64,000 bases of DNA from Rhodopirellula baltica SH 1 (GTDB lineage Bacteria; Planctomycetota; Planctomycetia; Pirellulales; Pirellulaceae): NCBI RefSeq assembly GCF_000196115.1, contig NC_005027.1:5762001-5826000 (forward strand), given 5' to 3'. Positions 1 through 11,010 of the stretch are shown one piece after another (position 1 is the first letter of the stretch; each line of letters begins with the position of its first letter). The translations under genes were made by a program, and so were the position numbers. The notes under the pieces were generated by a model. That model saw nothing but the letters and a program-made list of their open reading frames with translations, did no database searches and was not told the origin of the DNA.

Positions 1-932
1 CTCGCGGAGCCATGCACGGATTGGCCGACGGCGAGATTCGCAAAGACGCCAGCCAAATGGATGTGTTCCAATCCGCAGGCGGCGAGGCGAAGTACCCCGA
101 CGATTTGATTCTGGAAACATCGCTGAACGAACTCACCACGCTGGCTGAGGACTCCGCCAACAAGCCGTTCTTTTTGGCGGTCGGGTTCATTCGTCCGCAC
201 CTGCCATTTGGGGCTCCCGCCGAGTACATGAAACCTTACCGGCAGTCCGTGTTGCCAATGATCGAGCATCCCAACAAGCCATTCGGCCAAACGACTTGGC
301 ATCGATCTGGCGAATTCATGCGTTACAACCGCTGGGGCAAGGATCCGAACCAAGACGCCGAATTCGCAGATGCGGTCCGGCGGCACTACGCCGCTTGCGT
401 TTCTTACGCGGATGCAAACGTGGGTGAGGTGTTGAAGCAACTCGATGAGCTGGGGCTGCGAGAGTCCACCGTCGTGGTTGTTTGGGGAGACCACGGCTGG
501 CACTTGGGCGAGCATGCGATTTGGGGCAAACACGCTTTGTTCGAGGAATCGCTGCACTCACCGCTGATCATTCACGATCCGTCGATGAGCAACGCCAGCC
601 AAACGGACGCGATTGTGGAAACGATCGACGTGTTTCCAACGTTGTGCGAGCTGGCAAATTTGCCGTCGCCGCCAAAGGTCGATGGCGAGTCGTTGGTGCC
701 TGTATTGAAAGACCCAGCATCATCCGAAGGTGAAGCGGTTTCGTATGCGAAGGCCACAACCATTCGCACTTCCACGCATCGTTTGATCTCGCATCCGAAG
801 GGCTTTCATGAGCTGTACGATCACGAAACGGACCCAGGCGAAACCAAGAACATCGCCGACGAGAACCTTGAGCTCGTCCAGCAGTTGCATCAACGTTTGA
901 AAGAACGCTTGGCCAACCGTCAGCAGTTCTGA
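1..932 (+). CDS. Sulfatase, C-terminal part (partial at window edge)
   Basis: This frame is open to the left edge, so the N-terminus, with the cysteine/serine that would become formylglycine, lies outside the window. About 309 residues are visible. The segment [15 protein letters not shown] and the later [21 protein letters not shown] are characteristic of the iduronate-2-sulfatase branch of the type I sulfatases; the second carries the Asp-His metal ligands. The C-terminus has the usual small sulfatase subdomain ([18 protein letters not shown]). Planctomycetes of this group carry many such enzymes for sulfated algal polysaccharides, so a secreted or periplasmic glycan sulfatase is likely. 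The substrate cannot be read from the sequence. The stop lies 8 bases before a palindromic repeat element that may terminate the transcript. Confidence 0.9.
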   Translation, partial: RGAMHGLADGEIRKDASQMDVFQSAGGEAKYPDDLILETSLNELTTLAEDSANKPFFLAVGFIRPHLPFGAPAEYMKPYRQSVLPMIEHPNKPFGQTTWHRSGEFMRYNRWGKDPNQDAEFADAVRRHYAACVSYADANVGEVLKQLDELGLRESTVVVVWGDHGWHLGEHAIWGKHALFEESLHSPLIIHDPSMSNASQTDAIVETIDVFPTLCELANLPSPPKVDGESLVPVLKDPASSEGEAVSYAKATTIRTSTHRLISHPKGFHELYDHETDPGETKNIADENLELVQQLHQRLKERLANRQQF

Positions 933-940
933 GCAGACAA

Positions 941-1243
941 AGTGGCATAGAATCCCAGCCTGTGATTCTCATTCCACAGGCTGGAAGCCTTTTTATACCC
1001 CACATCTCGAATCACCAAAGATTAGTGCCCGATCAGAGTGGATTAGTGTTCCGCCAGAGCGGCCAAGGGAACACTAATCGTCGCTGATCGAACACTAATG
1101 GTTCTTGGACAAAGGATGTTTGGCTTCAAAACGCCTGTGTTCCCAACGCAAGCGGCTCCCAAAAGATGTGGGGTACAAAAAGGCTTCCAGGCTGTGATTC
1201 TCACTCCACTGGCTAAAAGCCTATGCCACTTTGGAAGCCTATG
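941..1243. repeat. Palindromic intergenic element, copy 1 (MITE-like, terminator-like)
   Basis: This element fills the gap between two convergent genes. Its ends are inverted: AGTGGCATAG on the left, CTATGCCACT on the right. Inside lie GGCTGGAAGCCTTTTTATA with CCCCACATCT, mirrored by AGATGTGGGG and TACAAAAAGGCTTCC. The centre (about 1020-1099) is an imperfect palindrome of ATTAGTGTTCC / GGAACACTAAT motifs. An inverted homologous copy lies at 22451-22714. AGGCT-GGA-AGCCT followed by T5 is a terminator-like hairpin, present on both strands. A second short CTATGCCAC at the right edge supplies the TAG stop of the minus-strand glycosyltransferase. No transposase is encoded. Confidence 0.85.
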
Positions 1244-2348
1244 CCACTATTTTGGCGTAGAGTTCGCGGTAGGCGTCGACCATTGCGTCGACGGTGAATT
1301 GGGAACGGACACGAGACTGGTTGGCTTGTCCGGTTTGCGTTGCCAGATCTTCGTCGGCCAAGAATCGTTCCAGCGAATGGACGAGCGCCGTGTCATCGTT
1401 CAGCTCGAAACCTTGGTTGGGATCGTGACCGATCAATTCTTGGCTGCCTTCGACGCGGCTGCTGACGACGGGTTTGCCTGCTGCCATGGCTTCCAAGATC
1501 ACGTTGGGCATGCCTTCGTAACGGCTCGGCAAAACCACCACGCGGCTGGCGGCGATCCAGCTTGCGATGTTGCTCTGCCATGTCAGCACGCGAACGCGGT
1601 CACCGGAGACTTGTTTGGCCCAAGTCGCCAGTTCGTTTTGCAGTGGGCCGTTGCCGATCAGCACCAACTTGCGATGGCTGTCTTCGGGAGCGAACCGCTC
1701 GACGGTGCGCTGCAGATGCTCCAAGCCTTTTTGCGTGTGCAATCGGCCGACGAACAGAACCACGGGGCTGTCGGCGGGCCAACCCAGGTCGGTCCAGTCG
1801 ATTGGATCGGCGGAAGCAAACGCATCAACGTCGACCGCGTTTGGGATCACCGATGTGCGATCCGGTGAGAGGTTCAGTTGTTGCTGGGCGAAGGTCTCGA
1901 CCGCTCGGCTGACGCAGACCACGTGGTCGACTTTGCGAAGCGTTTGCCGTTCGACCGCCAGTCGCAACGAATTGGGCTCGGCGACACGGATGCCGGCGAC
2001 TCGTGGTTGTCGGGACGAGGCATTGAGTATGCCGAGCACGTTGGCGTGCCAGAGAAACGTTTGGATCAATGAACCAGGTCGACGTGCCAACCAACGTCGC
2101 AACTGAATCGTTGCTGGCAGAAAACCGCGAGACGTTTGGACTCCGCCGCTGGTGACTTCGATTCCTTCGTCATGCAACTGTTGGACAAGTCGGTCGTTGC
2201 CTTTGGGCAGTGAGTCCGCGGTGGGCAATTTGCCGAAGCTGAACAGCCGCACGTCATCGCCTCGATCGCGAAGGCCGATGGCGAGCTGGGTGAGCGCTCG
2301 TTCGGCCCCGCCAAAGTTCATCTCGGTGATGATCAGGTCAATGTTCAT
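1239..2348 (-). CDS. Glycosyltransferase family 4 (GT-B fold)
   Basis: This 369-residue protein has the layout of a family 4 retaining glycosyltransferase. The N-terminal Rossmann half begins MNIDLIITEMNFGGAERALT, with the glycine-rich acceptor loop. The C-terminal half carries FVGRLHTQKGLEHL and the nucleotide-sugar motif RYEGMPNVILEAMAAGKPVV, which contains the E-x7-E signature. It probably transfers a sugar from a nucleotide donor to a surface glycan or glycolipid at the cytoplasmic membrane; donor and acceptor are unknown. The ATG at 2348 places the fold at residue 1. The last residues (VA and the TAG stop) are encoded by the end of the adjacent repeat element, so the C-terminus may have been trimmed or extended by that insertion. 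Confidence 0.9.
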   Translation of the reverse strand: MNIDLIITEMNFGGAERALTQLAIGLRDRGDDVRLFSFGKLPTADSLPKGNDRLVQQLHDEGIEVTSGGVQTSRGFLPATIQLRRWLARRPGSLIQTFLWHANVLGILNASSRQPRVAGIRVAEPNSLRLAVERQTLRKVDHVVCVSRAVETFAQQQLNLSPDRTSVIPNAVDVDAFASADPIDWTDLGWPADSPVVLFVGRLHTQKGLEHLQRTVERFAPEDSHRKLVLIGNGPLQNELATWAKQVSGDRVRVLTWQSNIASWIAASRVVVLPSRYEGMPNVILEAMAAGKPVVSSRVEGSQELIGHDPNQGFELNDDTALVHSLERFLADEDLATQTGQANQSRVRSQFTVDAMVDAYRELYAKIVA

Positions 2349-2380
2349 GGTGCCAATCGCAAATCAGAGCCACTTACAAT

Positions 2381-4114
2381 TCACAGCACCGGCCCGACCG
2401 TCCACGGTACAAATTCGTGATCGCCCAACCCGAGGCGTTCGCTGGCCGTTTGTGTTCCGCTGGCGAATCGCAGCAACTCTTCGAACAGTTGATCTGCGAG
2501 CTCTTCCATCGCGACACCCTCGAGCAACTGGCCCGCGTTCCAGTCCATGTCGTCTCGCATGGCGTGGAACAAAGTGGAATGGCTGGCGATCTTGATCACG
2601 GGAACCGGTTTGCCGCCGAAGCAACTTCCGCGGCCGGTGGTGAACAACACTAGGTTGCAACCGCCAGCGACCTTGCCCGTGACGCTGGACGGATCAAAGC
2701 CCGGCGAGTCCATCACGTACAAGCCTTGTTTGGGAACCGTGTCCGCGTAGTCCAGGACACCGTCGAGGATTCCCGTTCCGGACTTGCTGACTGCACCGAG
2801 TGATTTTTCAGTGATCGTGGTCAGCCCACCGGCTTTGTTGCCGATCGATGGGTTGTTGTCGATCTCGCCGCCATACATTGCCACATGCTTCTTCCACCAA
2901 TCGACTTTGTCCATCAAACGCTGGGCCACTGATTCGTCACGCGAACGAGCGACCAGCAAATGTTCGGCACCGATCAGTTCCGTGGTCTCGCTGAGCACGG
3001 CCGCACCACCAAAAGCCACCATGCGATCAGCGATCGCACCGACCAACGGATTCGCGGTCCATCCCGAATGGCCATCGCTGCCGCCGCACTCCAGAGCGAG
3101 TCGAAGGTGATGAGCCGGGACTGTGGTTCGCGAATTTTGGTTGGCGATCTCGAGCATCGTTTCGAGATGCTTTTCCGCACGATCGATCGTCGCTCGCGTG
3201 CCGCCTTCGGCTTGCATGGTCAGCATGGTCGTCGAGACCGATTCTGATTCGGGCGAGGTGACCGGCAGCGAACGAGGGTCGGAGATCGCGACGAGCTGGT
3301 GATGTTCGCTCAGGTACTCGGGCGTCGTTTGTTCGCAGCCCAATCCGATCGTCAGGCAAGATCCAACATTCGCGTGACCGGCGTAGCCCTTGAGGACTCG
3401 GCCGAGCATTTGCTGTTTTTGGCCGGCGTAGCGAAGGGCGCAGCCGGTGGTGTGCGTCCCGATCGCGATTCCATCCACGTTGGGGAATTCGGCCAAGCGT
3501 TCGGGAGGAAACCGAGCCGCGACATGGTGGCAAACCGTCGCACTGCAGTTCACGCGAGCCAGAATCTGAACGTAGTTTCGCGTGCCGACTTGGCCGTCCG
3601 GTCGCACAAACCCCTCAAAGGTCTTCTCGGCTGGAACGGCTGGCTTTTTTGCAGGAGCGGATTTTGAGAAAGCGGTTCCGACCAGCGAACGCCAATCCGA
3701 GTCGACTTGGTGAGCGTCGACCAAATTGTGCGAGTGCACGTGTTCACCGACGCCGATGTCGCAGGATGCTTTGCCGATCGGTTGGCCAAACTTGATCACC
3801 AATTCGCCGGCGGGAATCGCTTGGGCGGCGACTTTGTGTCCGGCGGGAACGGCCGACCCTGCGATGCGGAGGTTGCCGATCGTTTCGCCTGCCACCAAGG
3901 CCCACGCGGCCATCCAAACGTTGTCGCCGTCGTGCAGTCGGACGACTCCGTGGTCGGTTCCGTTTGGTATGCCGCCAGCCAAATCATTCATCGTTGGACC
4001 GGCTGCTCCGGGACCTTCCGCGTTGGCGTTACGGTTTGGCGAGGAGGCGGATTGTGGGTCGGTGCCAGTCATCAATAGAGCGGTGGTGGTTGGAATTTTC
4101 CGAGCTGCTACCAT
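2381..4114 (-). CDS. Altronate dehydratase / UxaA-family hydrolyase
   Basis: The protein belongs to the UxaA/GarD family, iron-dependent dehydratases of aldonic or aldaric acids that produce 2-keto-3-deoxy sugars. A SAF-like N-terminal domain (HDGDNVWMAAW through GQPIGKA) is followed by the UxaA core with TRNYVQILARVNCS, HTTGCALRY, GSCLTIGLGCEQ, LECGGSDGHSG and NKAGGLTTITEKSLGAV. N- and C-terminal modules (UxaA1 and UxaA2 in some bacteria) are fused in one chain. The frame is open to 4285, but that start would overlap sucC. I chose the ATG at 4114 (MVAARKIP), with an AGAAG-like sequence upstream; the ATG at 4072 is also possible. Divergent from sucC with about 100 bp between starts. The exact sugar acid is uncertain. 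Confidence 0.87.
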   Translation of the reverse strand: MVAARKIPTTTALLMTGTDPQSASSPNRNANAEGPGAAGPTMNDLAGGIPNGTDHGVVRLHDGDNVWMAAWALVAGETIGNLRIAGSAVPAGHKVAAQAIPAGELVIKFGQPIGKASCDIGVGEHVHSHNLVDAHQVDSDWRSLVGTAFSKSAPAKKPAVPAEKTFEGFVRPDGQVGTRNYVQILARVNCSATVCHHVAARFPPERLAEFPNVDGIAIGTHTTGCALRYAGQKQQMLGRVLKGYAGHANVGSCLTIGLGCEQTTPEYLSEHHQLVAISDPRSLPVTSPESESVSTTMLTMQAEGGTRATIDRAEKHLETMLEIANQNSRTTVPAHHLRLALECGGSDGHSGWTANPLVGAIADRMVAFGGAAVLSETTELIGAEHLLVARSRDESVAQRLMDKVDWWKKHVAMYGGEIDNNPSIGNKAGGLTTITEKSLGAVSKSGTGILDGVLDYADTVPKQGLYVMDSPGFDPSSVTGKVAGGCNLVLFTTGRGSCFGGKPVPVIKIASHSTLFHAMRDDMDWNAGQLLEGVAMEELADQLFEELLRFASGTQTASERLGLGDHEFVPWTVGPVL

Positions 4115-4216
4115 TTTCACTTCTGGGCAGTCTGACAGACCCCGGACTCGCTCGCCATCATGGCGAGGAGACGTACCTTCGCATTCCTTTCGCTTGCCAA
4201 CTGGGCTGAACCCCCG

Positions 4217-5401
4217 ATGAAAATTCACGAGTATCAAGGCAAACAGCTTTTCCGAACCGCCGGCGTGCCGGTTTTGGATGGGCACATGGTGACAACGCCT
4301 GACGAAGCGGCTGCCGCATACGACAAACTAGGTGGCAAAATCGCGGTCGTTAAAGCTCAGATTCACGCTGGCGGGCGTGGCAAAGGCAACGTCATTGACA
4401 ACCCGGACCAAAAGGGCGTCGTCCTGGTCAAATCGGCCGAAGAAGCCAAAGCGGCAGCCGAGGGATTGTTGGGCAAGAAGTTGGTCACCATTCAAACCGG
4501 GCCCGAAGGGCAAACGGTTTCTAAAGTTTTCGTCGAAGCCGGATGCGACATCGCTCGCGAATTGTACTTGGGCATCGTGGTGGATCGTGCGGGAAGCAAG
4601 CCCGTTTTGATGGTCAGCACCGAAGGCGGTGTCGAGATCGAAACCGTCGCGGAAGAAACTCCCGAGCTGATTTTCAAGGAACACTTCGATCCCGCCGTTG
4701 GGCTGGACGGTTTCCAAGTCCGCAAGCTTTGCAAGAAGCTCGGCATCGAAGGTGCTGCGGCCAAAAGTGCCTATAAGTTCATGACCGCGATGTGCCGTTT
4801 CTTCGTCGACTTCGATTGCGAAATGGCGGAGATCAACCCGCTCGTGATCACCGGCGACGGTGAAATGGTGGCTTTGGACGCCAAGATCATCTTCGACGAG
4901 AACGCGATGTTCCGTCACAAAGACTTGGAAGAACTGCGCGACCTTAGTGAAGAGGAAGAGTCCGAGTTGCGGGCCAAGAAGGCTGGTCTCAGCTACGTCA
5001 AGCTCGATGGCAACATCGCTTGCTTGGTCAACGGAGCCGGGCTGGCGATGTCGACGATGGACATCATCAAGTATCACGGTGGCGAACCGGCCAACTTCTT
5101 GGACGTCGGTGGTGGAGCCAACGCGGCTCAAGTCACCGAAGCGTTCCGGATCCTGTTGTCGGATCCCAACTGCAAGGGTGTGTTGGTCAATATCTTCGGC
5201 GGGATCGCTCGTTGCACAACGATTGCGGGAGCCTTGATCACGGCCAGCAAAGAAGTCGGGTTCAACGTGCCTTTGGTGGTGCGATTGGAAGGAACCGAAG
5301 TCGAGGAAGGCCGCAAAATGCTGGCCGAAAGCGATGTCGACATCATCAATGCGATGGATTTGACCGACGCGGCGAAGAAGATCGTCGCGGCAACTGCGTA
5401 G
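4217..5401 (+). CDS. sucC: Succinyl-CoA ligase (ADP-forming) beta subunit
   Basis: This is the beta subunit of the TCA-cycle enzyme that interconverts succinyl-CoA and succinate with substrate-level phosphorylation. The 394-residue product starts [12 protein letters not shown], the conserved SucC N-terminus, so I placed the start at 4217 rather than at the in-frame ATG 57 bases upstream. An ATP-grasp domain ([15 protein letters not shown]) and [11 protein letters not shown] for metal and nucleotide binding are followed by the CoA-ligase domain with [13 protein letters not shown] and NIFGGIARC. Length matches the family norm of about 390 residues. sucD follows on the same strand after 119 bases, longer than usual for this operon. 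Confidence 0.98.
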
Positions 5402-5435
5402 TGGCGTCGTCGCTGCTGTTGGCTATGAGCTGTCG

Positions 5436-5447
5436 GCTTCTAGCTTC
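5436..5447. repeat. Short GAAGCTAGAAGC repeat seed in the sucC-sucD gap
   Basis: The plus strand reads GCTTCTAGCTTC, which is the complement of about 1.7 units of the GAAGCTA heptamer that forms a ten-unit array at 46209-46277. It sits in the otherwise featureless 119-bp gap between sucC and sucD. It could be an unexpanded copy of the same repeat family, or chance similarity. Confidence 0.4.
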
Positions 5448-5520
5448 TTGAATCAACCCTCCAATCACACCTCCTGCTGCTGGCCAATCGCCGGCGGCTA
5501 ATCGCTAAGAGCAATCTTCC

Positions 5521-6393
5521 ATGAGTATTCTGGTCGACAAAAACACCAAGGTCATCTGCCAGGGGATCACTGGCAACGCCGGAAAATTCCACTCGCTTGG
5601 GTGCCGCGATTACGGCACCCAAATGGTCGGCGGTGTCACGCCCGGCAAGGGTGGCCAAGACGTCGAAGGCATTCCTGTTTTTGATACCGTTGAAGAAGCG
5701 GTTCAGAAAACCGGTGCCGACGCGACGATGATTTTCGTCCCGCCTCCGTTCACCGCCGACGCCATCTTGGAAGCCGTTGACGCTGGCATCCGCGTCATCG
5801 CCGCCATCACCGAAGGCGTGCCTGTCATCGACATGGTGCGAGTTTATGAAAAGGTCAAAGCCAGCGGATCGACGCTGATCGGCCCCAACTGCCCCGGTTT
5901 GATCACTCCCGGCGAGTGCAAGATCGGCATCATGCCCGGTTACATCCACAACCCCGGCAAAGTTGGCGTGATGAGCCGCAGTGGAACGCTGACCTACGAA
6001 GCCGTTTGGCAAACCAGTTCGCTGAAGCTCGGCCAAAGCACCTGTGTTGGTTTGGGTGGCGACCCCATCGTCGGAACGAACTACATCGACTTGTTCAAGA
6101 TGTACCAAGAAGACGACCAAACCGAAGCGATCTTGATGATCGGTGAAATCGGTGGCAGCGCCGAAGAAGAAGCCGCCGCGTTCGTCAAAGAGCACGTGAC
6201 CAAACCGGTCGCCGCCTTCATCGCCGGTCGCACCGCACCTCCCGGAAAACGCATGGGCCACGCCGGTGCGATCATCAGCGGCGGCAAAGGAACGGCAGAA
6301 GAAAAGGTCGCCGCATTGGAAGATGCCGGCATCGTGGTCGCTCCATCGCCAGCCGAAATGGGCGAAGCCGTCGTCAAGGCAATGTCGAAGTAG
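5521..6393 (+). CDS. sucD: Succinyl-CoA ligase alpha subunit
   Basis: This is the alpha subunit of succinyl-CoA synthetase, which forms a complex with SucC and carries the phosphohistidine intermediate. The 290-residue product has the CoA-binding Rossmann domain ([15 protein letters not shown]), the Pro-Pro segment [32 protein letters not shown] and the catalytic GHAGAI, with His at about residue 247, next to the second flavodoxin-like domain. Length is typical. It is likely cotranscribed with sucC. A GC-rich hairpin (6437-6455) lies 44 bases after the stop. Confidence 0.98.
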   Translation: MSILVDKNTKVICQGITGNAGKFHSLGCRDYGTQMVGGVTPGKGGQDVEGIPVFDTVEEAVQKTGADATMIFVPPPFTADAILEAVDAGIRVIAAITEGVPVIDMVRVYEKVKASGSTLIGPNCPGLITPGECKIGIMPGYIHNPGKVGVMSRSGTLTYEAVWQTSSLKLGQSTCVGLGGDPIVGTNYIDLFKMYQEDDQTEAILMIGEIGGSAEEEAAAFVKEHVTKPVAAFIAGRTAPPGKRMGHAGAIISGGKGTAEEKVAALEDAGIVVAPSPAEMGEAVVKAMSK

Positions 6394-7111
6394 TTTCGGC
6401 AGCGGCCAGATTTATCTGCCGCGCAGCAACCTGTAGCACGGCGGTCCCCGCCGTGAATCCCGGCATGTAGCAATCGCGTCTCTCTTCTCTAAGTTCACGC
6501 GGTTTTTCGCGGGTTCAGGCAACATGCACCTCTCCTGAAACGAAGTTTCGGGGGAGGTCATGCGGTGCCGTTTAGGTGTACGTGAGGGAGGGGGCCGAGC
6601 ATGGAAAGCGTCGCGTATTGCCCTCCCCCGGAAATCTCCCTGAACGCTCGCTTTCCGACCCCTCCCGCTGTGCGGGCGGGGTTCTCAAGGAGTTACTGGC
6701 AAAGTAATTAGGAACTGCACAACCTCCTGCGTTCAGGAGGGTGATTTCAACCTTGCGAGCACGGCACTTGAAAACCGCACGACCTCCTCGCGGACGGGTT
6801 GGGAGCGTCCTGCAATTGGCAGTTCCGTCGACTGTGCCACGGTGGCGGGCTGTCACGGGTGAGCTTCTGCGATGACGACGCGATGGTCTTTTTTGGCGTA
6901 AGTCCCTTTGAGTCAATGTCTTGCGTCGCGTTTTGGATTGCGCGGCACAGCGATTGCTTATTGGGCGGCTTCAACGAACAAAGCTGCCATTTTGGTTGGC
7001 CGTGACGTTGGACCGTTTGCGAGATCGGTCTGATCAGTCAGCCAATACAGGTCAGCCCCACCACACATTTCCCCCACATCTCGACTCAATACCACGAAAG
7101 GTGTCACGGAC
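6394..7111. other. Structured 718-bp intergenic region upstream of groES
   Basis: I see no convincing gene here. It holds several inverted repeats: CACGGCGG/CCGCCGTG (6437-6455, 3-nt loop); a 14-base imperfect stem at 6528-6558 around GAAAC-GAA-GTTTC; a larger nested structure with GGAGGGG and GGAAAGCG near 6590-6625 pairing with CGCTTTCC and CCCCTCC near 6650-6666; and CCTCCTG-CGTT-CAGGAGG (6723-6740). The density of palindromes suggests accumulated repeat elements or a structured RNA. No CIRCE element (TTAGCACTC-N9-GAGTGCTAA) is visible before groES, so HrcA control is not indicated. Short minus-strand frames at 6572-6974 have no recognisable features. Confidence 0.6.
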
Positions 7112-7429
7112 ATGGCTGCAGCCACCAAGAGTGCAACCAAAATTCGTTTGCAACCCCTCGGCGAACGCATCGTTGTTCAGCGTGAGGAAAGCGAAACCAC
7201 GACTGCCGGCGGCATCGTGCTTCCCGATTCGGCCAAGGAAAAACCCGCTCGCGGAACCGTTGTGGCCTTGGGCACCGGCAAATTGCTGGACGACGGCAGT
7301 CGAGCTGACTTCCAACTTGCCGCTGGCGACCGCGTGTTGTTCAGCAGCTATGCCGGCGAAACTGTGGAAGTTGATGACACCGAATACCTGCTCATGCGAG
7401 AAGACGACGTTCTGGCCGTGATCGAGTGA
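7112..7429 (+). CDS. groES: Co-chaperonin GroES
   Basis: This is the 10-kDa ring that caps GroEL. The 105-residue product has the family core: KIRLQPLGERIVVQREESE, the mobile loop TTAGGIVLPDSAKEKPARGTV, and the C-terminal EYLLMREDDVLAVIE. It is about ten residues longer at the N-terminus than usual (MAAATKSAT). An AAAGGTG ribosome-binding site lies 8 bases before the ATG. groEL follows after 70 bp, so the pair forms the standard groESL operon. Confidence 0.98.
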   Translation: MAAATKSATKIRLQPLGERIVVQREESETTTAGGIVLPDSAKEKPARGTVVALGTGKLLDDGSRADFQLAAGDRVLFSSYAGETVEVDDTEYLLMREDDVLAVIE

Positions 7430-7493
7430 TCCACGCCGATGGTTTCCATCACGTCGTTCTGAAACCCATCTCTGCACACCTCTAAAATAATAG

Positions 7494-9119
<1,626 letters not shown>

Positions 9120-9167
9120 TCCAGTCGGGCCGAACGTTCGTTTCAGCCCTCTGTGTTCCAGACATCA

Positions 9168-9200
9168 AACCCTTCGCTGTTCTTCGGCGAAGGGTTTTTT
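9168..9200 (+). terminator. Rho-independent terminator of groESL
   Basis: AACCCTTCGC and GCGAAGGGTT form a perfect 10-bp stem with a 9-nt loop, followed by a run of T. It lies about 50 bp after the groEL stop. Confidence 0.92.
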
Positions 9201-9310
9201 GTTGGTTTCATGATCTCATCCAGCCATTGCCTCGACAAACAACATCATCGAGCTTCGGCGGCTATGTTTGGGTGTGAAATTGTCTGTGTGTTCCTCGTCC
9301 CACATCACTC

Positions 9311-10474
9311 ATGTTCGTCAACAAAACTAAGTTGCCGCATCTTCTGTTGCCGGAGCACTACAGCAGCCAATCGCAATATGAAGTCGAGATGGAAGCGATG
9401 TTCCGGCCTCAGTGGCATTGGGTGGGATCGTTGCATGATGCTCCCGGCGATGGGGACTTCTTCACTCGTGAGCTGTTTGGCGTTCCCATTTTGGTGCGGA
9501 ATCATCAGGGTGCTTATCACTGCTTTCTCAATGTGTGTCCTCACCGGCACAGCACGTTGTCGAGTGAATGCAGTGGAAACAGCCCCACTTTGAAGTGCCA
9601 ATATCACGGATGGGGATTCAATGTGGACGGTTCGAGCGGTCGCATTCCGGATGCAAAGAATTTCCGGCCGATGAGCGGCGGACCGGAGTGTCTGAAAAAG
9701 TTTGCGCTCGCCGTCCACGGACCCTTGATATTCGTATCGCTCGATCCGAGTTGTCCTCCACTGACGGAACAGTTCGCTCCGTTTGCTTCGGTGACGGACG
9801 AGTTCTCAAGTGATCGCTGGGCTCATGCTGAAACTTGGCACTACGATTTTCCAGCGAACTGGAAAGTGGTGGCGGAAAACACCGTCGAGTCGTATCACCT
9901 GGAATCCGTGCACACGGATAGCTTTCGTTTCGAACCGGAAGATGCGATTGAACACGAGATTCACGATGGTGGCACGATCATGCGGGCAACCATCAAGTCC
10001 TCGCCATGGTCGACGCGGTTTTCTAATTGGGTGACAACACAGATTCAGCCTGGATGTTCTCCGCAATACCGTATGCACCATCTCTTTCCCCATCTGTTTT
10101 TGATGCGGACCGACGTGATGCTTCAGGTGATGGTGTTGATGCCGACATCCCCGACAACTTGTCGGGTGACCGTTTCAGTCTTCGTGCTTCGGCGTGAACA
10201 CGAAACGATATGGTCAAAATGGCTAACTCGATTCTGGGGTCGCGTCAAAACATCGGCGGTCAAGAAAATCTTGGCTGAGGATGCGTCGCTTTATCCTGGA
10301 ATTCAGACCGGAATGGAGCACAGTCCGTTCAAGGGCTGCGTCAGCACTCGGGAAGAACTCGTGCATGCGTTGCAAAACCATGTGGCCGAGAAGTGTGGCC
10401 TGCGATCGGAGGCGTCCCGTGATGAAGTGCCCGTCCGAGTGGACGCGCCGGTCAGCAACGAAGGTGGGCGATGA
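9311..10474 (+). CDS. Rieske [2Fe-2S] aromatic-ring-hydroxylating-type oxygenase, alpha subunit
   Basis: This 387-residue protein has the two-domain layout of a Rieske non-heme iron oxygenase. The Rieske cluster ligands are visible as VCPHRH (Cys76, His78) and LKCQYHGWGF (Cys96, His99). The mononuclear iron site appears in ENTVESYHLESVH, with His196 and His201. The closest architecture is that of the aromatic or quaternary-amine oxygenases (carnitine or choline monooxygenase type), which need a separate reductase; none is encoded nearby. The following membrane-protein gene overlaps its stop by four bases (ATGA), so the two are translationally coupled. Substrate unknown. Confidence 0.92.
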   Translation: MFVNKTKLPHLLLPEHYSSQSQYEVEMEAMFRPQWHWVGSLHDAPGDGDFFTRELFGVPILVRNHQGAYHCFLNVCPHRHSTLSSECSGNSPTLKCQYHGWGFNVDGSSGRIPDAKNFRPMSGGPECLKKFALAVHGPLIFVSLDPSCPPLTEQFAPFASVTDEFSSDRWAHAETWHYDFPANWKVVAENTVESYHLESVHTDSFRFEPEDAIEHEIHDGGTIMRATIKSSPWSTRFSNWVTTQIQPGCSPQYRMHHLFPHLFLMRTDVMLQVMVLMPTSPTTCRVTVSVFVLRREHETIWSKWLTRFWGRVKTSAVKKILAEDASLYPGIQTGMEHSPFKGCVSTREELVHALQNHVAEKCGLRSEASRDEVPVRVDAPVSNEGGR

Positions 10475-11010
10475 GTCAGTCGCCAGCGGCGACGGTTCGC
10501 TACGTGTTGATCGGCTATGTGCTGATTCCGTTGGCGATCAACGTTGCAATCAATGTTTTGCTGGGATGGTTGCTGTTTCTGGATCAAGAATCGATTCCGG
10601 TGTGGGGATTCCCGCAAAGCGTTGCGATGGAAGTTGTTGGCACCGGCTTTCTGTTGCCGTTGATCACGGCGATGATCAGCTCTCGAATTCTTATCCGGCA
10701 TCTTCACTCGGGGATGGTGCAGCCGATCCTCGAAGTGGAATCAAACTCTGGGATCGTGTCGCGATTGGTGAGTTGGGTGGGCCGGATTTTGCGAGACGCA
10801 TCGTTTGGCGGTTGTTTGTCGTTTTCCGTGGTGACATTTCCCTTTTTGACGATCCCCACATTCCTTGGGTTGCTTGGCTTCCATGACGATTCAGTGAGCC
10901 CGTTCACGTTGATTGCCGTGAAGGCCGTCTACGCGGGTTTGTGTGGTCTGGTGGTGACTCCACTGATTGCAGCCGGCTTGCTTCGAGGGGCCAACCATTC
11001 ACCGGAGTGA
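10471..11010 (+). CDS. Small multipass membrane protein
   Basis: This 179-residue protein is hydrophobic, with roughly four predicted membrane segments: near residues 10-36 (VLIGYVLIPLAINVAINVLL), 48-70, 105-135 and 145-172. No enzymatic or transporter motif is recognised. The ATG overlaps the stop of the Rieske oxygenase (ATGA), so it is probably made together with it. It could be an accessory or regulator for that oxygenase, but the sequence does not show this. Confidence 0.75.
   Translation: MSQSPAATVRYVLIGYVLIPLAINVAINVLLGWLLFLDQESIPVWGFPQSVAMEVVGTGFLLPLITAMISSRILIRHLHSGMVQPILEVESNSGIVSRLVSWVGRILRDASFGGCLSFSVVTFPFLTIPTFLGLLGFHDDSVSPFTLIAVKAVYAGLCGLVVTPLIAAGLLRGANHSPE

Noticed and set aside
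6990..7111. CIRCE operator before groES
   Set aside because: TTAGCACTC-N9-GAGTGCTAA is absent; no close variant was seen.
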